DNA of 64,000 bases, from assembly GCA_017993775.1 (NCBI GenBank), contig JAGOMA010000029.1, positions 1 through 64,000 of the forward strand. The letters are read 5' to 3'. The position numbers and the translations under genes are program-made. The DNA comes from Chloroflexota bacterium (GTDB lineage: Bacteria > Chloroflexota > Anaerolineae > Promineifilales > Promineifilaceae). Positions 59,191 to 64,000 of this stretch are shown here, piece by piece. The notes under the pieces are model-generated. The model did no database searches. It was not told the DNA's origin and was given only the letters and a program-made list of their open reading frames with translations. Within the stretch, counting starts at the first letter, position 1, and every line of letters begins with the position of its first letter.

Positions 59191-59787
59191 CTACAGCCAC
59201 TTGTTGGGACTGATTTCCACCCAGGAGAAACGACACCAAAAATCTTGCCCGATAGGACTGCACGCATAAGGCCCTACCTCGATTTGCGGCGGACCGGCGT
59301 GTAAGTGGGTGATGCGCATTTGCTGCCACGCCAGGCCATCAGCCGATTGTTCCAGCCGGAAATCGTTGCCATTGCGGCTGAGACGGTACCATCGTTCGCC
59401 CACATCTGAGCTGATGTCTTGTGTCGCCCAGTCGGAATAGCCCAAATTTGTCACCACCGAGCCGAGACGACTGACGGCCGTATCCTCATACTCCATACCC
59501 ATCTTGATCCAGTTCTCGGCGTTCAGGCGCAGCATCAGGCCGCACTGATCATATTGGCTGCGCGGCGTAAACCTGACGTGCGTGCTGATGGTGAAATCGC
59601 CGGTGATGCGCGTGAACAGGCAGTGCCCATCATCGCGTTGAAAGCCGTAGTGGGTTGTTTGCCAGAAATCCGTCTCTGGTTTGGTTTCAATCTCCAGGCC
59701 ATTGCCCAAACGACTGGCGGCGGGTGGATTGAACCAGTAAAAGCCTGCCGGAATCTCCGGCCCGTTGAATGTTTCTAACCGTTCCAT
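59191..59787 (-). CDS. DUF1349 (concanavalin-like) protein
   Basis: About 198 residues, matching DUF1349 (YesU-like beta-jelly-roll). Typical elements are GFYWFNPPAASRLGNGLEIET, FTRITGDFTISTHVRFTPRSQYDQCGLMLRL and WIKMGMEYED, ending FWCRFSWVEI. There is no signal peptide, so it is probably cytosolic. The biochemical function is unknown. Such folds often bind carbohydrate. I prefer ATG 59787, preceded by AAGAGG, over a longer frame that extends into the intergenic space. It is convergent with the GAF kinase gene, nine bases apart. Confidence 0.85.
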   Translation of the reverse strand: MERLETFNGPEIPAGFYWFNPPAASRLGNGLEIETKPETDFWQTTHYGFQRDDGHCLFTRITGDFTISTHVRFTPRSQYDQCGLMLRLNAENWIKMGMEYEDTAVSRLGSVVTNLGYSDWATQDISSDVGERWYRLSRNGNDFRLEQSADGLAWQQMRITHLHAGPPQIEVGPYACSPIGQDFWCRFSWVEISPNKWL

Positions 59788-59818
59788 ACTGCCTCTTGGG
59801 GTTTGATTGCATAAACTG

Positions 59819-60742
59819 CTATTGGGTGATGGTAAAAGACGCCGCCAATTGTTGTACCCCATTTAGCGAAAGAAGCAATTCATAATTGCCCGGCGGCAGG
59901 CCGGTTTCAAAATCAAAAATGGAGACATCGTTGACCATGCCTTGCGGCCCGTAGTGGAGGTAATCCCAGGCATCTTCGCGCACCAGCCAGGGCTGGCCGT
60001 CTTTCAACCAGGTACGCCGTACCACGTCGCTGACGCCCATGTTTTGGTAATTCCACACGGCAAAAATCTGGCGCGTCCAGGCGGAGAAGCTGGTTTGCGG
60101 TTGGCCAACGGCCGTTTCCGCAAAGCGCAAATTAGCGAAGGATGGGTTCCCCGGAGCAGGGCGCGGCAAAATGGTGAAACGGCCGTTGGCCTGCCACGCC
60201 CCATTGACATAAAGCTCCACTTCGTACAGGCCCGGGTCTAACCCGCCCAGGCTGCGGTCATAAATAGACACGTCTGTCACCACGCCGGTTGGTCCGGCGA
60301 TCCAGACCTCTTCGCGGTTGAGCCAGACCGCGCCATCTTTGCGCCAGATGCGCTGCACTGCGTCGCCATTGTTCATGCCGCTAAAATCCCACAGGGCAAA
60401 CACTTCTTCTGTGCCCACAGGAAAATCGGTTTGTGGCGGGTTAGCGGGGCTGCTGGCAAACCGCAGGTTGCTGAAGTGGGTTGGGCCGGGTACGGCCGTT
60501 GCCAGATTATGCACGGGCGGCAGGCTGGTGGCCGTGGGCTGCGTTGTGGCCAGGGGAATGGCGGTCGCCGTCGCCGTGGGCCGCAGAACCAGGGTGGGCG
60601 TAGCGGTTTGCGGCAGGGGCAGGGGAATGGTGGGCATGGCGGTGGGGAAAGGTGTGGGGGTGACGGCCGTCGCCAGATTACAGCCCAACAACAGGCCGAT
60701 GACGGCCGTTCCCACCCATCGCGCCAACCATTTATGCTTCAT
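59819..60742 (-). CDS. Secreted lipoprotein with two homologous ~100-residue repeats
   Basis: About 307 residues. The lipoprotein signal (GTAVIGLLLGC) and a Pro/Thr-rich linker (PTATATAIPLATTQPTATS) precede two tandem domains that align throughout. Domain 1 opens FSNLRFASSPANPPQTDF, and domain 2 opens FANLRFAETAVGQPQTSF. Shared positions are EVFALWDF/QIFAVWNY, WRKDGAVWL/WLKDGQPWL, VVTDVSIYD/MVNDVSIFD and PGLYEVELYVNG/PGNYELLLSLNG. The repeat is beta-rich, probably an extracellular binding module, but I do not recognise it. ATG 60742 follows GGGGAAG. It is on the same strand as the receptor kinase gene upstream. Confidence 0.78.
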   Translation of the reverse strand: MKHKWLARWVGTAVIGLLLGCNLATAVTPTPFPTAMPTIPLPLPQTATPTLVLRPTATATAIPLATTQPTATSLPPVHNLATAVPGPTHFSNLRFASSPANPPQTDFPVGTEEVFALWDFSGMNNGDAVQRIWRKDGAVWLNREEVWIAGPTGVVTDVSIYDRSLGGLDPGLYEVELYVNGAWQANGRFTILPRPAPGNPSFANLRFAETAVGQPQTSFSAWTRQIFAVWNYQNMGVSDVVRRTWLKDGQPWLVREDAWDYLHYGPQGMVNDVSIFDFETGLPPGNYELLLSLNGVQQLAASFTITQ

Positions 60743-61011
60743 CGCCACTTCCCCGACAAACAGCCAACGGCCCACAACGCCCTGTCACCCGTTGGCTGTT
60801 CCTTGTTAATGGTTCACCATCTATCTTTGATCATCTGACGAATGGATTCTGCACGGCCGTTCGCCTGCATCATGACGATCCCCCCCGAATCCCGTGAATT
60901 TGGTGCGAATGGCAGCCTTGAAATGTCACCAAAACGACCAGATTCTCCCGATGGGCGAAACAATTGGTTCATTCCACCCATCGGTTGCGTGGCGGAGACT
61001 GAGGTAATGGT
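60743..61011. other. Intergenic region between the receptor kinase and lipoprotein genes
   Basis: 269 bp on a common minus-strand transcript. I see one ACGGCCGT octamer at 60852-60859 and no clear promoter, terminator or gene. Open frames on either strand here look like chance. Confidence 0.4.
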
Positions 61012-64000
61012 TTACGGTGTCGGAGTCGGAATAAAAATCGGCCGAATCGGTAAAATGGGTAGATTCGGTTGCAGCGTCACCATGATGATTGGCGGGATAA
61101 AGATGATGTCGCCCTGATTCAGGCAGGTGGAAGGTTCCGGTGCGCCGCTGCGCTGGCCGCACCAGGCGTTGTTATTGTCCCAGTTGCCGTTGAACTGATC
61201 GCCGTTGCCGATCATGAAGTATTCCAATGTGCCAGAACTGCCGTTGCGGAACCAATTTCCGTTGATCAGCGTGCCGTCAATAGTTCCGCTAACAGTGCCT
61301 TGTCCGTCAGCATAGGTGCCTTCAAATTCCGTGCCACGTTGGACGATGGTGAGTGTCTGATAGGTCGTTGTCCAATCGCCGTACCAACGGGCCAGGCCGC
61401 ATGGTAAAGGAAAATCAAATACGCCGAGGTCTCGGGAGCCGCACCAACCGGCCGTTCTGTCCCAGTTGCCTTGCCAGGTGTTCCCGTCTGGCGCTAACCA
61501 AAAATCAAACGTGCCATTGCTGCCGTTTAGCGACCAGGTTCCTGTCAGGCGATCTTCTTCAACAATGCCAACGAGTGTGCCCGATCCGGCTACCGCCTGA
61601 AAAGATCCGGTGACGGTTTCGCTGCCTTCGGCTTGATTGAGCGAGACGTCGCTGCATTCCAGGTAGGCGCAGGTGCTGGCCCAGACGCCATCCCAGGGGC
61701 CAACGGCCGTTTCCGGCGTCACACTAGGCGTAGGCGTAAACGTTGGCGTCACCGGGTCCGGTTGCGGCGTCAGGGTGGGCGTGGCTGTTGGCGGCAGCAG
61801 CGGGTTGCTGCCGGCCGCAACCTCAATGCCGTCCGGCGTGCCGTCATTGTCGGTGTCTGGGTTGGTGGGCGACGTTTTGTAGTCGTTCACCTCTGCGCCA
61901 TCCGGCAGTGTGTCGCCGTCGGTGTCTTTATTTTTGGGCTGGGTGCCAAACTGGTTCACTTCGGCCCCGTCGTTCAGGCCGTCGCCGTCGGTGTCTGGGT
62001 TGTTGGGCAGCGTGCCCAGGCTTAATTCTTGCTGATTGCTCAAGCCGTCGCCATCGTCGTCGCCCTGGGCAACGGCAGTGGCCGCCAGAGATGTCGCCGT
62101 CGCCGCCGCCGCTTCTTCTGCGCCGCGTGTGCCCAAAGACGCGGCCGATACCAACGCCTCTTGCGTTTGGGTTGCGGCAACCTGGGCGTTGGCCACAGCC
62201 TCGGCTGTGGCTTGCGCCGCCTGATTCTGCTGGTTGACGTAGGCGTAACCGGCGACCAGGGCAATGCACAGAATGACCAGCAGGGCGATCAGAACCCCTG
62301 GAACCCAGGCGGGAATGATGGGCGTCACATCTAGCTGGCCGGAGACGCTTTGTTGGTCGCTGGAGGCGGTGCTGACCTGTACTTCAAAGGGCAGGGTTTG
62401 TTTTTGGCCGAGGAACGGCCGTTTCTTGGCCGACAGCACCAGATCGAGTGTGGACGAATTGCCGGCAACGATGGGGATTCGGGTGTGCGGCGTTTGGAAT
62501 TTAATGGCTTCGCCCGGATCGCGCCCTACCACATTAAACGTCGTGTCAAAATTGCCATCGTTGCGAATGAGCAGGCGGCAGGCGCCTGAACTTTTGAGCC
62601 GTTTGGGGCGCATGTCCAGGCTGAAACGGGTGAAGGGCTTCACCGTAACGCTGCCAGAGACGGCCGCCGATTCTTTCTGGTCTGAACGCGAGGTGACCAC
62701 CAGCCGGTAACGGTGCTGGCCGGAACGGGCTGTGCTGTCGGCCGGGGGGTGAATGGCTACCGGCTGGGAACCGCGCGCGCCAGGCATTAATTGCAAGGAT
62801 TCGGCGGGCAGCGTGACCCAGTTGGCCGGTAAGCCTTCCAGGTTCAAATTAAAATGATCGACGGTCATGCCCTGATTAAAGAGTTCCACTTGCATATCGG
62901 CGCGCTGGCCGGGCGTGACGTCCACATGGGTGGGGTGGACGACCATGCCGAGCTGGCCGCTGCTGCTCTGGATTTGTGATGAACCGGGCGTGGCCGAAAT
63001 AGGCATCGTGGCCTGATAGGTTTGCCCGCCCAGCGGTATGCCGGCTTGCGGAACGGCCGGTTTTTGGCCGGCCTGCCATTGCAAATGGAACGAGCCGATA
63101 CGCAGGGTTTCGCCGGCGGCCCAGTTTTCGGCCACGTCGGGCAGGAGTTTGCTGCCTTCCAGGAAGGTGCCGTTGGTGCTGCCGAGGTCGGTCACTTGCC
63201 AGCCGACGGCCGTTTTTTCCAGCCGTGCATGGCGGCGCGAAACGCCTTTACCGGGCAGCACAACATCGTTTTCATCCGTGCGCCCGATGATGAACGATTT
63301 TTTATTCAGGTCTTGCGGCCGGGTGGTCTCGTTTTCCTGAGCGATGATCAGGCGGTCGGTGGCGCCGGGCGCGGCAGCGGCCACGTCCCACTGAGATGGT
63401 TCGGCAATGTTGCCGGGGGTTTCCAGTTGGGTCATCAGGCTGACAACGTTGCTGGCGGCGGCCGTTTTAAATACGGTCACGTCTTCGGCGGTCAGGCCGG
63501 CGGCGGCGGCGCGCAGCGCCTGGGCCATCGCTTCGCCGGTTTGGTAGCGGTCGGCGGGATCTTTGGCCAGCGATTTAATGATGACAGCTTCTAACGCCGC
63601 GGGCAGGCCGGGTTGCAGCGTGCGCGGCGGTGGCGGCACTTCGTTGAGGTGTTTGAGAACGGCTTCGGTGGGGGTTTGGATATCGAAGGGGAGTTTGCCG
63701 GTGGCCAGTTGGTAGAGGACGACGCCCAGGGAATAGATGTCGGAACGGCCGTCTACATCCTTCGCCAATGCCTGTTCCGGCGACATATAGGGCAGCGTGC
63801 CCATAAATGTGCCAGATTGGGTTTCAATCCCGCCTTGCAACAGCTTGGCCAGCCCAAAATCCGTCACCACGGAGCGAACCGGCGGTTCGCCATCGCGTTC
63901 TGGCTGATCCAGCGGCTTGATGATGACGTTATCCGGCTTGATGTCGCGGTGGACCACGCCCTGACGGTGGGCATACCCCAGCGCGTCGGCTACCTGAGCG
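61012..64000 (-). CDS. Receptor Ser/Thr kinase with FHA, Ig-like, TSP3-type Ca-binding and WxGxW repeats (5' end beyond window)
   Basis: At least 995 residues remain. The kinase N-lobe lies outside the window. The visible kinase part has VVHRDIKPDN, VTDFGLAKLL and MSPEQALAKDVDGRSDIYSLG. An FHA domain follows (IIGRTDENDVVLPGKGVSRR, DLGSTNGTFLEG). Next come two Ig-like NEW3-type domains (VHPTHVDVTPGQRADMQVEL, FSLDMRPKRLKSSGACRLLI) and one membrane helix (WVPGVLIALLVILCIALVAGYAYV). Beyond it are a coiled Ala/Gln/Thr-rich stretch and four DTDGDGLxDGxE calcium-binding repeats. The C-terminus has two homologous 80-residue WxGxW domains (GPWDGVWAST, ARWYGDWTTT), each closing with WCG. This places the FHA and Ig-like parts inside the cell and the Ca-binding and WxGxW parts outside. 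Confidence 0.9.
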   Translation of the reverse strand, partial: AQVADALGYAHRQGVVHRDIKPDNVIIKPLDQPERDGEPPVRSVVTDFGLAKLLQGGIETQSGTFMGTLPYMSPEQALAKDVDGRSDIYSLGVVLYQLATGKLPFDIQTPTEAVLKHLNEVPPPPRTLQPGLPAALEAVIIKSLAKDPADRYQTGEAMAQALRAAAAGLTAEDVTVFKTAAASNVVSLMTQLETPGNIAEPSQWDVAAAAPGATDRLIIAQENETTRPQDLNKKSFIIGRTDENDVVLPGKGVSRRHARLEKTAVGWQVTDLGSTNGTFLEGSKLLPDVAENWAAGETLRIGSFHLQWQAGQKPAVPQAGIPLGGQTYQATMPISATPGSSQIQSSSGQLGMVVHPTHVDVTPGQRADMQVELFNQGMTVDHFNLNLEGLPANWVTLPAESLQLMPGARGSQPVAIHPPADSTARSGQHRYRLVVTSRSDQKESAAVSGSVTVKPFTRFSLDMRPKRLKSSGACRLLIRNDGNFDTTFNVVGRDPGEAIKFQTPHTRIPIVAGNSSTLDLVLSAKKRPFLGQKQTLPFEVQVSTASSDQQSVSGQLDVTPIIPAWVPGVLIALLVILCIALVAGYAYVNQQNQAAQATAEAVANAQVAATQTQEALVSAASLGTRGAEEAAAATATSLAATAVAQGDDDGDGLSNQQELSLGTLPNNPDTDGDGLNDGAEVNQFGTQPKNKDTDGDTLPDGAEVNDYKTSPTNPDTDNDGTPDGIEVAAGSNPLLPPTATPTLTPQPDPVTPTFTPTPSVTPETAVGPWDGVWASTCAYLECSDVSLNQAEGSETVTGSFQAVAGSGTLVGIVEEDRLTGTWSLNGSNGTFDFWLAPDGNTWQGNWDRTAGWCGSRDLGVFDFPLPCGLARWYGDWTTTYQTLTIVQRGTEFEGTYADGQGTVSGTIDGTLINGNWFRNGSSGTLEYFMIGNGDQFNGNWDNNNAWCGQRSGAPEPSTCLNQGDIIFIPPIIMVTLQPNLPILPIRPIFIPTPTP

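Larger units (their letters stand above)
268..63752. repeat. Highly iterated palindromic octamer ACGGCCGT (first to last copy)
   Basis: Reading the whole window I counted about 118 perfect copies of ACGGCCGT, the first at 268-275 and the last at 63745-63752. A simple composition estimate (about 57% GC) predicts one or two. Most copies are in genes and use all three codon phases, so the proteins are full of Thr-Ala-Val, Asn/Asp/Tyr-Gly-Arg and Glu-Arg-Pro. The core hexamer CGGCCG also occurs in other contexts a few dozen times, so roughly three quarters of all cores carry the flanking A and T. The pattern resembles HIP1 of cyanobacteria, but the sequence is different. The function is unknown. 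Confidence 0.9.

Overview
The window reads as a stretch of a free-living bacterial chromosome of moderately high GC content, most likely from the phylum Chloroflexota (Anaerolineae-like). This is an inference from gene content. The supporting signs are lipoproteins with Pro/Thr-rich or VEVTRV-type linkers, an F420-type luciferase-like oxidoreductase, FHA/CHASE2/Ser-Thr kinase receptors, the histidine phosphatase/DUF3090/SCO1664 trio otherwise familiar from Actinobacteria, many GTG and TTG starts, and intergenic space full of small inverted repeats. There is no rRNA, CRISPR array, prophage or transposase gene. One tRNA (Arg, TCT) is present.

Layout. 0-8.6 kb: luciferase-like oxidoreductase, mscL, then a co-directional acyl-CoA catabolic set (acyl-CoA dehydrogenase, LiuC/AtuE-type hydratase, a phosphotransferase-fold protein, biotin carboxylase/BCCP subunit) followed by a fetAB-like ABC pair. 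8.6-14.2 kb: signalling genes (zinc-ribbon/FHA protein, CHASE2 Ser/Thr kinase, FecR-domain protein) bracketed by two copies of a 116-bp MITE-like element. 14.5-18.8 kb: asd behind a T-box leader with a consensus promoter, the NAD(P)HX repair enzyme nnr, and an extended SDR. 18.9-24.4 kb: tRNA-Arg, a deoxyribosyltransferase-like protein, a MoaD-like protein with a tail after its diglycine, an unknown two-gene pair, a LysM/M23 peptidase, DUF192 and a YfbR-like HD nucleotidase. 24.6-29.2 kb: a lipoprotein, a CBS protein and an orphan peptide-binding lipoprotein.

30-35.3 kb: a complete general amino-acid ABC transporter (aapJQMP type) whose first permease carries a binding-protein-like insert. 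35.7-39.4 kb: an ABC-2 exporter coupled to a NarL-type two-component system. 39.6-48.3 kb: a Lon-family protease, RfbH-type dehydrase, Nudix hydrolase, LysM lipoprotein, a glycosyltransferase/polyprenyl glycosylphosphotransferase pair and a small unknown protein. 48.6-53.7 kb: the cell-shape operon mreB-mreC-mreD-PBP2. 53.9-59.2 kb: the phosphatase/DUF3090/SCO1664 trio, a receiver-CpaE-like ATPase, a sirtuin and a GAF histidine kinase. 59.2-64 kb: DUF1349 protein, a duplicated-domain lipoprotein and a large receptor Ser/Thr kinase cut by the window end.

The strongest unexplained signal is not a gene. The palindromic octamer ACGGCCGT occurs about 118 times (my count by eye), roughly once per 540 bp, mostly inside genes and in all three codon phases. 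A simple base-composition estimate predicts only about 1-2. It resembles the highly iterated palindrome HIP1 of cyanobacteria in behaviour but has a different sequence. Other notable signals are two MITE copies with different 15-16 bp target-site duplications, a GACCCCAAGGGTTT stem-loop family, a recurring pattern of inverted repeats placed just before start codons, and the binding-protein-like lobe inside the amino-acid permease.
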